Source of the DNA: JBEEJZ01 sp046046915
Lineage (GTDB): Bacteria; Pseudomonadota; Gammaproteobacteria; Burkholderiales; Burkholderiaceae_C
DNA length: 64,000 bases
Direction: 5' to 3'
Assembly: GCA_046046915.1 (NCBI GenBank)
Contig: JBJOIT010000001.1
Span: 93,457 to 157,456 of the forward strand
Position numbers and translations under genes: made by a program
In this document: positions 26,455 to 34,869 of the stretch, piece by piece
How positions within the stretch are numbered: position 1 is the first letter of the stretch
How the letters are laid out: every line of letters begins with the position of its first letter
Notes under the pieces: model-generated
What the model was told of the DNA's origin: nothing
The model's input: only the letters and a program-made list of their open reading frames with translations
Databases searched by the model: none

Positions 26455-27060
26455 ATGAAGCTTCACCGGGCTAATCTGACGATGGTCAGCAAGCTGGCTG
26501 TCATTACCGTGGGCATGTTTGCTTTTGGGTATGCATTGGTGCCGCTGTACAAGGCGATCTGCGAGATGACAGGCATTAACGTGCTGGCCATGGGTGAGCG
26601 CGAGATTCCAGGAGTCAAAGCAAAGGTCCCTGCAAACACCCAAGTGGACTTGACACGGACGATTACCGTTGAGTTTGATGCAAACAGTCGTGGTCCATGG
26701 GAGTTCAAGCCCGCAACCCGGTCTTTGCAAGTGCATCCCGGTGAATTAACCACGGTAATGTACGAATTTCAGAACGTGCAGAACCGGCGCATGTCTGCAC
26801 AGGCAATACCGAGTTATGCGCCCATGCAAGCTTCAGCACACTTCAACAAGCTGGAATGTTTTTGTTTTAGTCAGTACACCCTTGAGCCTGGCGAGAAAAA
26901 AAGCTGGCCGGTGGCCTTTGTGATTGATCCACGGCTATCAAAAGACGTGACAACGATCACCCTGTCGTACACCTTCTTTGAAGTGGGGGGTAAAACACCG
27001 CCTGCTCCGAAAGGGCATCAGGCGGCAGTCAAGACTGGGCTGCAAGGGGTGGGGGTATGA
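26455..27060 (+). CDS. ctaG: CtaG (Cox11), copper delivery to CuB
   Basis: A 201-residue Cox11-type copper chaperone that inserts CuB into subunit I. One N-terminal membrane helix (about 10-32) ends with LVPLYKAICEMTGINV; the periplasmic domain carries the copper-binding pair in KLECFCFSQYTLEPGE and the typical VAFVIDP segment. The last four bases overlap the next gene (ATGA). Confidence 0.95.
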   Translation: MKLHRANLTMVSKLAVITVGMFAFGYALVPLYKAICEMTGINVLAMGEREIPGVKAKVPANTQVDLTRTITVEFDANSRGPWEFKPATRSLQVHPGELTTVMYEFQNVQNRRMSAQAIPSYAPMQASAHFNKLECFCFSQYTLEPGEKKSWPVAFVIDPRLSKDVTTITLSYTFFEVGGKTPPAPKGHQAAVKTGLQGVGV

Positions 27061-27254
27061 GTTCTGCGGGCACATCGTTCCTGCGAAGCATGAAAACCGT
27101 GGCATGGTCTTTTTTGGGAATTCGCAAGCGCAGCGAGTTTCAAGAGGACCTGGCGCGGGTGAACCCGTTTCATGTGATCGCATCAGCTTTGATTGCTGTT
27201 TTGATATTGATTGTGGGCTTGGTGGTTTTAGTTAATTGGGCTGTAGCCACTTAA
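27057..27254 (+). CDS. DUF2970 family small membrane protein
   Basis: A 65-residue protein with the DUF2970 pattern: KTVAWSFLGIRKRSEFQEDL, then NPFHVI and one long membrane helix to the C-terminus. It overlaps ctaG by four bases and precedes coxC by 48 bp, so it is translated with the oxidase genes. Its function is unknown. Confidence 0.82.
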   Translation: MSSAGTSFLRSMKTVAWSFLGIRKRSEFQEDLARVNPFHVIASALIAVLILIVGLVVLVNWAVAT

Positions 27255-27302
27255 GGCCGCGGATCCTGGTCATTTATAAGAGTTGAAAGTTACGGAGCTG
27301 AT

Positions 27303-28184
27303 ATGAGTTCAACAACACACGGCACTACGCCTTACTATTTTGTTCCTGGCCCTTCGCGCCATCCAGTGTTTGCCGCCATCGGCCTGTTTTTCGTCATTTT
27401 GGGTGCAGGCCAGTGGATCAATGGTGTTGAATGGGGGAAGTACTCGCTGATTTTTGGCCTGTTGTGGTGGCTGGGCGTGCTTTACCAGTGGTTCAGCGAA
27501 GCTATATCTGAAAGTGAAAGCGGCCAGTACGGTCGCAAGATTGATCTTTCTTTCCGCTGGAGCATGAGCTGGTTCATCTTCTCCGAGGTGATGTTCTTCG
27601 GTGCTTTTTTTACAGCACTTTGGTGGGCTCGTTCGCACTCGGTGCCTGCGCTGGGTAGCTTGGATAACGCACTTCTTTGGCCTGATTTCAAGGCGGTTTG
27701 GCCTAGTCTGGCCGCAGGTGTTACCGCGTCCCCTGCTGGCATCGTCGAGCCTTTCACCACCATGACGCCTTTCTGGCTTCCTACCATCAACACAGCGCTG
27801 TTGCTGAGTTCGGGTGTGACCTTGACCATTGCTCACCATGCGATGCAGCACGGCGACCGCAGCAAAACCATCAAATTCATGTGGGCCACGGTGTTGCTGG
27901 GTGTAGTGTTCTTGTTCGTGCAAGGCTATGAGTACTACCACGCCTATCAGGAACTCAACCTTAAGATGTCGTCTGGCATCTATGGTTCAACGTTCTTCAT
28001 GCTGACCGGTTTTCACGGTTTCCACGTGTTTGTCGGCATGCTGATGCTCTTGTTTATTACCCTGCGCCTGCAAAAGGGGCATTTTTCTGCAGAGCGTCAC
28101 TTCGGTTTCGAGGGCGCCGCTTGGTACTGGCACTTTGTGGACGTGGTGTGGCTGGGTCTCTACATCCTGGTCTACTGGATGTAA
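27303..28184 (+). CDS. coxC: CoxC, cytochrome c oxidase subunit III
   Basis: Subunit III stabilises the oxidase core and binds lipid. The 293-residue protein has seven membrane helices and conserved elements YYFVPGPSRHPVFA, SWFIFSEVMFFGAFFTALWW, FHGFHVFVGM and the terminal WHFVDVVWLGLYILVYWM (cited in part). A start ATG at 27303 follows TACGGAG. A terminator comes 17 bp after the stop. Confidence 0.96.
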   Translation: MSSTTHGTTPYYFVPGPSRHPVFAAIGLFFVILGAGQWINGVEWGKYSLIFGLLWWLGVLYQWFSEAISESESGQYGRKIDLSFRWSMSWFIFSEVMFFGAFFTALWWARSHSVPALGSLDNALLWPDFKAVWPSLAAGVTASPAGIVEPFTTMTPFWLPTINTALLLSSGVTLTIAHHAMQHGDRSKTIKFMWATVLLGVVFLFVQGYEYYHAYQELNLKMSSGIYGSTFFMLTGFHGFHVFVGMLMLLFITLRLQKGHFSAERHFGFEGAAWYWHFVDVVWLGLYILVYWM

Positions 28185-28200
28185 GTTCAACGGCAGGCAC

Positions 28201-28228
28201 AAAAAAGGCACCTGAGGGTGCCTTTTTT
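28201..28228. terminator. Bidirectional intrinsic terminator after coxC
   Basis: A stem AAAAAAGGCACC/GGTGCCTTTTTT with a four-base loop ends the coxB-to-coxC transcript. It is symmetric, so it can also end the reversed twin-transmembrane gene that stops at 28259. Confidence 0.9.
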
Positions 28229-28258
28229 GATCGTGGACCAATTAAGTAGCAGTTTTTC

Positions 28259-28480
28259 TTATGCTCCTCTTGGAATGCCGGTGGGATGTATCCAGCCTAG
28301 CTTCCACGACAGCAAAATGCACAAGAAAATCAGGATGGAAAAGCCAACGCGAAAGGCAAGAGCTTTGAACATTTTGTTGGTTTTAGGTTTGGTACCAGTC
28401 CCATCCTTCAACATGTACAACAGGGCAAAACCCAGACTGCCAATGATGGCTGCAAAAGCGATGATGACAATGATTTTCAT
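28259..28480 (-). CDS. DUF2909 twin-transmembrane protein
   Basis: A 73-residue protein from ATG 28480 with two hydrophobic helices (about 3-22 and 42-62) around a short loop (KDGTGTKPKTNK). This matches the DUF2909 twin-transmembrane family that sits next to cox assembly genes in betaproteobacteria. It runs opposite to its neighbours and its start is 15 bp from the SURF1 start, so the two share a very small divergent region. Function unknown. Confidence 0.82.
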   Translation of the reverse strand: MKIIVIIAFAAIIGSLGFALLYMLKDGTGTKPKTNKMFKALAFRVGFSILIFLCILLSWKLGWIHPTGIPRGA

Positions 28481-28495
28481 GAACTGGATTATCCA

Positions 28496-29212
28496 GTGAA
28501 CCACAGTCGTCGCATGTGGCTGGTGTCTGTTGCGGCCGCACTGGTACTTGTGGGTACCTTGCTTTTGGGGCGGTGGCAACTGCAACGAGCATGGATGAAG
28601 GAGCGACTGGCGGACCAGGCCTTAACTTGTCAGGCTCTACCGGCGTTACTAGGCGTAGATCTGACGCTCCCAGGATTCGAAGGAGCCTGTGACCAGCGAA
28701 AAGTGTCGCTCAGCGGTCACTGGATGAGCGCCAAGACCGTTTATCTGGATAACCGGCAAATGAATGGTCGACCGGGCTTCTTTGTCGTAACACCCTTTAC
28801 GCCAGAGGGCTCCCAGTTCAGCATCCTGGTGCAGAGAGGGTGGATGCCCCGCAACTTTCTCAATCGAGAACAAGTACAAATGGTCGACACACCCACGGGT
28901 CGAGTCAGCATCGAGGGTCGGATAGTCCCGTCCCCGTCCAAGCTTTATGAGTTGGGCGCGGCAGACACAGGGCTGATCCGGCAAAATCTAGATATGGCGG
29001 CATTTGCTGCAGAAACCGGCTTGAATTTACTGAACAAAAGCGTGCAACAGACCGGCCCTGCTACTGATGGACTGCAGCGCGATTGGATGATCGTGGCAAG
29101 TAGCCCGGATAAGCACTATGGCTACGCATTCCAATGGTTTGGCCTCAGTGCCCTCACCCTTATTCTTTATGCTTGGTATCAAATTGGCAGATTCCGATCC
29201 AAAAAACACTGA
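28496..29212 (+). CDS. SURF1-family oxidase assembly protein
   Basis: SURF1 helps load haem a into subunit I. The 238-residue product has membrane helices at both ends (about 7-27 and 212-230) and the conserved GRWQLQRAWMKE near the start, GHWMSAKTVYLDNRQMNGRPGF, and VQRGWMPRN. The start is GTG 28496, with ATG 28514 as an alternative. The gene opens the assembly-factor half of the cluster. Confidence 0.92.
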   Translation: MNHSRRMWLVSVAAALVLVGTLLLGRWQLQRAWMKERLADQALTCQALPALLGVDLTLPGFEGACDQRKVSLSGHWMSAKTVYLDNRQMNGRPGFFVVTPFTPEGSQFSILVQRGWMPRNFLNREQVQMVDTPTGRVSIEGRIVPSPSKLYELGAADTGLIRQNLDMAAFAAETGLNLLNKSVQQTGPATDGLQRDWMIVASSPDKHYGYAFQWFGLSALTLILYAWYQIGRFRSKKH

Positions 29213-29876
29213 TCAACCCTTAAGCTTGACCGTTCATGCCGTACCCAGCCCACAAGAGTCTGTGGCGGGAGATGAGCGCAGAACTCTGAGTGGCCGCTGG
29301 AAGATGATTCTGGTTCTGCTGGTGTGCGCCGCGCCGGTGGTCGCGTCTTACTTCACCTACTATGTTGTCCGACCCGATTCGGCACGTAGTTTTGGCCAGT
29401 TGATCGATCCGCAACGTACGACCCCGGACATTGCTGCCACTACGCTTCAAGGTCAAGCGCTCAATTTACGCCAGTTAAAAGGCCAGTGGCTGATCGTGGC
29501 TGTGGCAGGCGGAGCATGTGATGCGCAATGTGAACAAAACCTCTACTTGCAGCGCCAATTGCGGGAGGTCCTCGGCAAAGAAAAAGACCGCGTAGACCGT
29601 GTCTGGCTCGTGGATGATGAGCTTGCAGTTCCCGAAAGAATCATGCCCGGGCTACAAGCAGCTACTGTCTTGCGTGTTGCGCGGTCGGACCTTGAGAAAT
29701 GGCTGGCGCCCGCACCAGGTCAGGTTCTGGCCGACCACTTGTACGTCATAGACCCTATGGGCAACTGGATGATGCGATTCCCAGCCCGCCTGACGACCGA
29801 CGGCGCAGCAAAGGCCAAGCGTGATCTGGAGCGTTTGCTGAGAGCATCTGCCTCGTGGGACCAGGCTGGCCGCTAG
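29169..29876 (+). CDS. Membrane-anchored Sco-like protein of unknown role
   Basis: A protein of about 235 residues, one N-terminal membrane helix (WKMILVLLVCAAPVVASYFT) and a thioredoxin-like periplasmic domain. It contains a Cys-x3-Cys pair (ACDAQCEQN), the same spacing as in Sco copper chaperones, and later VLADHLYVIDPMGNWMMRFP, parallel to the end of Sco1. The start is uncertain: ATG 29169 overlaps SURF1 by 44 bp, and TTG 29184 is also possible. Its place between SURF1 and ctaA suggests oxidase copper or redox assembly; this is inference. Confidence 0.75.
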   Translation: MLGIKLADSDPKNTDQPLSLTVHAVPSPQESVAGDERRTLSGRWKMILVLLVCAAPVVASYFTYYVVRPDSARSFGQLIDPQRTTPDIAATTLQGQALNLRQLKGQWLIVAVAGGACDAQCEQNLYLQRQLREVLGKEKDRVDRVWLVDDELAVPERIMPGLQAATVLRVARSDLEKWLAPAPGQVLADHLYVIDPMGNWMMRFPARLTTDGAAKAKRDLERLLRASASWDQAGR

Positions 29877-29904
29877 TGCTCGGCCCATCTACTTTTTTCT
29901 GACA

Positions 29905-31053
29905 ATGGACACGACTGAGTTGTACAACTTGTCCCCCGTAGCATGGGTCATGCTGACGGGCGCACTGATTGCGTTGGTGCCGCTGGCATGGGTGAGCTGG
30001 TCACAACGCGGAAAAGATGCGGTGACCAAATCTCATGCTTTGGCCATCCTGACCCTGTTTCTGACATTTGATCTGGTTTTGTTTGGGGCATTCACGCGAC
30101 TCACCGACTCCGGTTTGGGTTGTCCAGACTGGCCGGGCTGCTATGGCAGCGCGTCACCCGTGGGCGCTGCATCTCCCATCGCTGACGCTCAAAACGCAAT
30201 GCCTTCAGGCCCCGTCACCTTAGGAAAAGCCTGGATCGAGATGATTCATCGCTATCTCGCCACAGCGGTCGGAGGCCTGATCCTCTTTCAAACCTTGCAG
30301 AGTTGGCATCTGCACCGTGCCAGGCGTAAAAAGGCAGAGGGTGTACGCGGGACGACTTTCAGTCCGTGGTGGCCAACGGTGACCCTAGTCTGGGTGTGCA
30401 TCCAGGGAGCATTTGGCGCACTGACGGTCACCATGAAGTTATTTCCTGCGATCGTGACCTTGCATTTGCTGGGTGGCATAGTCCTGTTGATGCTGCTGAC
30501 GGTGCAGGTTGCCATCGCCCGTGGTGGAGCTGGTATCCGAGTTGTTCATCAGGAAGTTATGTTGCAACGGATGTTGGTCGCAGGCATCGCTCTTTTGGTA
30601 CTGCAGATTGCGCTGGGTGGCTGGGTCAGCACCAATTACGCGGTGTTGGCATGTAGTGAGTTTCCTCGCTGTCAAGGGGGTTGGTGGCCAAACATGGACT
30701 TCAAGCAAGGTTTTGAGTTGTGGCGGCCACTGGGCATGACGGGGCAGGGGGAGCACATCAGTTTTGCTGCGCTCACGGCCATTCATTGGGTGCACCGTTT
30801 GATGGCTTTCCTGGTCATTGCCGTTCTGGCGGTCATTGCTTGGCGTATGCAAAAAAATACAGAAATGAAGAGCGCGGCGCGCTGGCTAATGACCTTGTTG
30901 GCCCTGCAGTTTGTCACCGGCGTTAGCAATGTCATCTTTAACTGGCCGCTGCTGGCAGCTGTCATGCACACGGGTGGCGCAGCCGCCCTGTGTGTCGTTC
31001 TGACTTGGGCATTGGCTTGCCGTGCAACTGAATCCGGAAAACTGTCTATATGA
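29905..31053 (+). CDS. ctaA: CtaA (Cox15), haem A synthase
   Basis: CtaA oxidises the C8 methyl of haem O to give haem A. The 382-residue protein has about eight membrane helices in two homologous halves, with haem-ligand histidines in EMIHRYLATAVGG, TLHLLGGI, AIHWVHRLMAF and VMHTGGAA. LTDSGLGCPDWPGCYG is the conserved periplasmic cysteine loop; a second loop has ACSEFPRCQG. It overlaps ctaB by four bases. Confidence 0.95.
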   Translation: MDTTELYNLSPVAWVMLTGALIALVPLAWVSWSQRGKDAVTKSHALAILTLFLTFDLVLFGAFTRLTDSGLGCPDWPGCYGSASPVGAASPIADAQNAMPSGPVTLGKAWIEMIHRYLATAVGGLILFQTLQSWHLHRARRKKAEGVRGTTFSPWWPTVTLVWVCIQGAFGALTVTMKLFPAIVTLHLLGGIVLLMLLTVQVAIARGGAGIRVVHQEVMLQRMLVAGIALLVLQIALGGWVSTNYAVLACSEFPRCQGGWWPNMDFKQGFELWRPLGMTGQGEHISFAALTAIHWVHRLMAFLVIAVLAVIAWRMQKNTEMKSAARWLMTLLALQFVTGVSNVIFNWPLLAAVMHTGGAAALCVVLTWALACRATESGKLSI

Positions 31054-31967
31054 GCTCGTCCACATCCTCCTCAGTACCCGTGGCTGCAGCGCCGCCGATG
31101 TCGGTCTTGCGCCAATACAACGCACTGACCAAACCCCGGGTCATTCAGCTGATCGTTTTTTGTGCCCTGATCGGTATGGTGTTGGCAGTGCCGGGACTGC
31201 CGAGCTGGGACGAGGTACGTACCGCCACGGTAGCGTGTCTGGGCATTTGGTTGGTGGCAGGTGCAGCAGCGGCCTTCAATTGCATTGTTGAGCAGGGGAT
31301 AGATGCCCGCATGAAGCGAACAGCGTGGCGACCCACCGCCAAGGGGCAGCTGGGCAATCGCCAGACGCTGCTGTTTTCGGCAGTGCTGTGTGCCATTGGC
31401 TCGGCGCTTTTGTATATATGGGTCAACCCGCTGACCATGTGGCTGACCTTTGCGACCTTTGTGGGCTACGCCGTGATTTACACCGTGGTCCTGAAGCCTA
31501 GAACACCCCAAAATATTGTGATTGGCGGCGCATCCGGTGCCATGCCGCCCGTTTTGGGTTGGGCCGCCATGCGTGGGGATGTGGGGCCCGAGGCGCTGAT
31601 TCTGTTCCTGATCATCTTTCTGTGGACGCCGCCGCACTTTTGGGCCTTGGCTCTTTACAGGGTAGAGGACTACCGCAAATCTGGCCTGCCCATGCTGCCC
31701 GTCACGCATGGCAGCGAGTTCACGCGGCTACACATCCTGCTGTACACGCTGGTCTTGTTTGCAGCCTGTTTGCTGCCATTTATCTATGGCATGAGCTCGT
31801 GGCTTTACCTCGCCGTTGCAGTCGTTTTGAGCGTTGGCTTTTGCGCTTACGCAGTGGCCTTGTTGCGTCAGTACTCGGATGAACTTGCCCGCCGAACCTT
31901 TCGTTTTTCATTGATCCACCTCAGCGTGCTGTTTGCGGCTTTATTGCTGGATCACTACCTCTTTTAG
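31050..31967 (+). CDS. ctaB: CtaB, protohaem IX farnesyltransferase
   Basis: CtaB adds the farnesyl chain to protohaem to make haem O. The 305-residue UbiA-family protein has nine or so helices, LTKPRVIQLIVFCALIGM at the start, the first aspartate-rich motif in NCIVEQGIDARMKRTAWRP, and the second in VEDYRKSGLPMLPV. It begins within the ctaA stop (ATGA) and precedes sco1 by 11 bp. Confidence 0.96.
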   Translation: MSSSTSSSVPVAAAPPMSVLRQYNALTKPRVIQLIVFCALIGMVLAVPGLPSWDEVRTATVACLGIWLVAGAAAAFNCIVEQGIDARMKRTAWRPTAKGQLGNRQTLLFSAVLCAIGSALLYIWVNPLTMWLTFATFVGYAVIYTVVLKPRTPQNIVIGGASGAMPPVLGWAAMRGDVGPEALILFLIIFLWTPPHFWALALYRVEDYRKSGLPMLPVTHGSEFTRLHILLYTLVLFAACLLPFIYGMSSWLYLAVAVVLSVGFCAYAVALLRQYSDELARRTFRFSLIHLSVLFAALLLDHYLF

Positions 31968-31978
31968 GGCCGTAGTAC

Positions 31979-32602
31979 ATGCTGAAAATCAACACCCCAT
32001 TGCTCACAAGGCGTAGGTCATCGTTGCTGCTGATGGGCTTGGGTCTGTGTATGGCATTGCTCGCTTGTGGCGACAAGGCGCCGTCATTTGCGGCGATTGA
32101 TGTCACGGGTGCAGACTATGCCAAGGGTTTTTCACTCGCGGATCACAACGGTCAGCAACGGTCCCTGAAGGATTTTGCCGGCAAGATTGTGGTCGTGTTC
32201 TTTGGCTACACACAGTGCCCTGATGTCTGCCCAACCACATTGGCAGAGTTGGTTGAAGTGAAGCGTTTGTTAGGTAAAGATGGCGAAAAGCTCCAGGCGG
32301 TGTTCATCACAGTCGATCCCGAGCGTGATCAGGCCGATATGCTCAAGAATTACATGGGCAACTTCGACGCCAGTTTCCTTGCCATGCGCCCAACCTCAGA
32401 GCAACTGGCTGCACTGAGTAAAGATTACAAGATGTACTTCAAAAAGGTGGACGGTAAAACACCGACCAGCTACACCATGGACCACTCTGCCGGCAGCTAT
32501 GTATACGACACGCAAGGGCGCTTGCGCTTGTACACGCGGTACGGTAGCGGCGCCGCACCGCTGGCGGCAGATATCCAAAAGCTGTTGAACGCCAAGTCCT
32601 GA
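31979..32602 (+). CDS. Sco1-type copper chaperone
   Basis: Sco1 delivers copper to CuA of subunit II. The 207-residue product has a lipoprotein-type N-terminus (MALLAC, about residue 30), the copper pair in GYTQCPDVCPTT, and the downstream histidine in TMDHSAGSYVYD. It closes the oxidase cluster. Confidence 0.94.
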   Translation: MLKINTPLLTRRRSSLLLMGLGLCMALLACGDKAPSFAAIDVTGADYAKGFSLADHNGQQRSLKDFAGKIVVVFFGYTQCPDVCPTTLAELVEVKRLLGKDGEKLQAVFITVDPERDQADMLKNYMGNFDASFLAMRPTSEQLAALSKDYKMYFKKVDGKTPTSYTMDHSAGSYVYDTQGRLRLYTRYGSGAAPLAADIQKLLNAKS

Positions 32603-32615
32603 AGCGGCAGCCCCA

Positions 32616-32648
32616 ACAAAAAAGCCCTGATCATGACGATCAGGGCTT
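32616..32648 (-). terminator. Intrinsic terminator after rpoH
   Basis: An 11-pair stem AAGCCCTGATC/GATCAGGGCTT with a five-base loop. On the minus strand it is followed by a T run, so it ends rpoH; it also lies just past the sco1 stop on the plus strand. Confidence 0.85.
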
Positions 32649-32666
32649 GGTTGGAGCTTGCGATGA

Positions 32667-33608
32667 TCAGGCGTACTCGATCAAGGCCTTTTTCATTTTC
32701 TTCATCGCGGCTACCTCGATCTGGCGGATGCGCTCGGCGCTCACGCCGTACTCAGCTGCCAAGTCATGCAGCGTCATGCCACCTGAGCTGTCGTCGTTCA
32801 CTTTCAGCCAACGCTCTTCCACGATGCGACGACTACGGGGGTCGAGTGTTTCCAAGGCATGGCTGATGCCTTCTGAGGCCAAGACGTCACGCTGATGGCT
32901 TTCGATCACGGACACAGGCTCATGAGTGGTGTCTGTCAAATACGCGATGGGACCGAAGCTGTCCTCGCCATCGTCAGAAGGTCCAGGATCGAGCACCACG
33001 TCCCCACCTGAGAGGCGGGTTTCCATCTCGATCACTTCCTCCCGCTTCACCTTGAGCTCGGTTGCCATGGTGTCAATCTGCTCGTCACTGAGCGTCTCGC
33101 GGTGGGTTCCCAAGTCCGCAGCAGCATCGTCTGCCTTGAAGCGTTGCTTCATGGAGCGCAGGTTGAAAAAGAGCTTGCGCTGCGCCTTGGTGGTGGCCAC
33201 TTTGACCATGCGCCAGTTTTTCAGGATGTACTCGTGAATCTCGGCCTTGATCCAGTGCATGGCATAGCTCACCAGACGCACACCCTGGTCGGGGTCAAAC
33301 CGTTTGACGGCCTTCATGAGACCCACGTTGCCTTCCTGGATCAGGTCGCCATGTGGCAGGCCGTAGCCAAGGTACTGGCGTGAAATCGAAACAACCAGTC
33401 GCAGGTGGGACATGACGAGCTTCCCGGCCGCGTCAATGTCATTGTGGTCCCGGAACTGGCGAGCGTAATCCTGCTCCTCCTCTAGGGTGAGCATGGGCAA
33501 GCGATTGGCGGCTGAGATGTAAGCGTCCAGGTTGCCAAGTGCCGGCACTACACCCCAAGGGTTGGCGACTGCCAAAGCGCCGCCAGAAACTCCAGTTTGA
33601 TAAGTCAT
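32667..33608 (-). CDS. rpoH: RpoH, heat-shock sigma factor 32
   Basis: Sigma32 directs RNA polymerase to heat-shock promoters. The 313-residue product has the sigma70-family regions in order: GKLVMSHLRLVVSISRQYLG (2.1-2.2), DLIQEGNVGLMKAVKRFDP (2.3), SYAMHWIKAEIHEYILKNW (2.4), the RpoH box QRKLFFNLR, and the 4.2 helix-turn-helix LHDLAAEYGVSAERIRQIEV. AGGAG is seven bases before the ATG. A CIRCE element lies 31-57 bp upstream of the start, so HrcA repression is expected. Confidence 0.97.
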   Translation of the reverse strand: MTYQTGVSGGALAVANPWGVVPALGNLDAYISAANRLPMLTLEEEQDYARQFRDHNDIDAAGKLVMSHLRLVVSISRQYLGYGLPHGDLIQEGNVGLMKAVKRFDPDQGVRLVSYAMHWIKAEIHEYILKNWRMVKVATTKAQRKLFFNLRSMKQRFKADDAAADLGTHRETLSDEQIDTMATELKVKREEVIEMETRLSGGDVVLDPGPSDDGEDSFGPIAYLTDTTHEPVSVIESHQRDVLASEGISHALETLDPRSRRIVEERWLKVNDDSSGGMTLHDLAAEYGVSAERIRQIEVAAMKKMKKALIEYA

Positions 33609-33638
33609 ACCAGAACTCCTCTCTTCAATATTGTAATG

Positions 33639-33665
33639 TTAGCACTCCCCTGCGAAGAGTGCTAA
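33639..33665. promoter_or_regulatory. CIRCE operator (HrcA binding site) upstream of rpoH
   Basis: A perfect inverted repeat TTAGCACTC, nine-base spacer, GAGTGCTAA, identical to the CIRCE consensus bound by the repressor HrcA. It sits in the 93 bp between rpoH and the upstream lipoprotein gene, where it would overlap or flank the rpoH promoter. HrcA is encoded in this window at 62675-63679. Confidence 0.95.
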
Positions 33666-33701
33666 CGAATCACCATTAAGCCTTGTGACAAGGTGTAGCG
33701 C

Positions 33702-34304
33702 TTACAGCAAAGCGCGCTGGGTTGCCAATTCACCACCAGATTGAAGCGGGCCCAATGGGTTGATTTGCTGCTCAACAAAGTCCACCTGGGGTTCACCACT
33801 GCTATTACGCATCAGGACCACGCCGTTGCGCAGAACGATGAGTCCCTGAAACCGCCAACCCGTGTTGTGGGCAGTACGCCTTAAATTGAGAAAGTCGAGC
33901 AGGAAGTTGCCCACTCGGCGTCGATCCTCGCGGGAGTAGCGAAACTCATAAGCGCGGCATTTCATCTGCGCGAGGATGCAATCACGAACCGCTGAATCCA
34001 GTGCGTCCATGGGCACCCCCGAGTTGGGTGCCAGGCGGCTGATGACCTCGGGGTAGGGAATGATGGTGACGTTGGCGCTGGTCAGCGGGTCGAAGCCCAA
34101 AGCTTGAACTTCTGCGAAGGTGGTTTGGTAGGGAACGATTTTTTCAAGTTGTTGGCGAGCTTCCTCGAAGCTCTTGAAAGGAGTGGGGGTCACGTTGCTG
34201 CCACGCGGAAGCAGATTGGCGCACCCTGCCATGGCGAGGCCTGCCAGCACGCTGCAGCCGGCACGCCAAAGAGTCCCCCATCTAAGCCGTGCCACGACAG
34301 ACAA
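33702..34304 (-). CDS. Predicted lipoprotein of unknown function
   Basis: A 200-residue protein with a lipoprotein signal ending LAMAGC (cysteine at about 28). The mature part is soluble and contains two cysteines (RDCILAQMKC) and a basic segment (YSREDRRRVGNFLLDF). I do not recognise a named family. It starts 3 bp after the UspA gene on the same strand and ends before the rpoH control region. Confidence 0.75.
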   Translation of the reverse strand: MSVVARLRWGTLWRAGCSVLAGLAMAGCANLLPRGSNVTPTPFKSFEEARQQLEKIVPYQTTFAEVQALGFDPLTSANVTIIPYPEVISRLAPNSGVPMDALDSAVRDCILAQMKCRAYEFRYSREDRRRVGNFLLDFLNLRRTAHNTGWRFQGLIVLRNGVVLMRNSSGEPQVDFVEQQINPLGPLQSGGELATQRALL

Positions 34305-34307
34305 AAG

Positions 34308-34748
34308 TCACTCGCCGCGGACGACCATGACAGGAAGGCTGGCGTGTTGCAACACCCGCTGCGTAACGCTGCCTAGCACCAACTTTTCCAGGCCATGGCG
34401 ACCATGCGATCCCATGATGACCAAATCTGCGTGCGCTTTGCCGGCGGCCTCCAGCACCCCCCGCCAGACGGTATGTGACTCCACAACCTCACCCTTTGCA
34501 TCGACACCGGCTGCTTTCAACTGCTCGCAAGCCACCCGCGTGGCTTGCTCAGCTTCCGCTCTGGCAGCTTGACGAAAACTTTCCTGGTCGTAGGGAATTT
34601 CCGAGTTCATTCCCATCAGGGGGTAAGGATCAACGATCGAAATGACAGACACCGTGCCATGAAAGGCCTTGGCTATGGCTGCGGCTTTATCGATGGCGCG
34701 TAGCGATGTCGGTGAGCCATCCACCGGCACGAGAATTTTTTCAAACAT
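34308..34748 (-). CDS. Universal stress protein, ATP-binding UspA type
   Basis: A 146-residue universal stress protein from ATG 34748 (MFEKILVPVDGSPTS). The ATP-binding signature Gly-x2-Gly-x9-Gly-Ser is present in GSHGRHGLEKLVLGS, and Asp and Ser of the N-terminal VPVDGS are kept. The client process is unknown. The upstream neighbour is the CDP-alcohol transferase gene, 121 bp away. Confidence 0.92.
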   Translation of the reverse strand: MFEKILVPVDGSPTSLRAIDKAAAIAKAFHGTVSVISIVDPYPLMGMNSEIPYDQESFRQAARAEAEQATRVACEQLKAAGVDAKGEVVESHTVWRGVLEAAGKAHADLVIMGSHGRHGLEKLVLGSVTQRVLQHASLPVMVVRGE

Positions 34749-34869
34749 GGCAGTTCCCAATGGGTGTGTTGCGGAAACTGCATTGGACGACCATGGGCCG
34801 CCTGCGGGCTTGCGTGCGATCAAGTCGCGTGTGGGTCCTGAGAGGGGCTTCGCTTTAGTGGCTTGTGGC

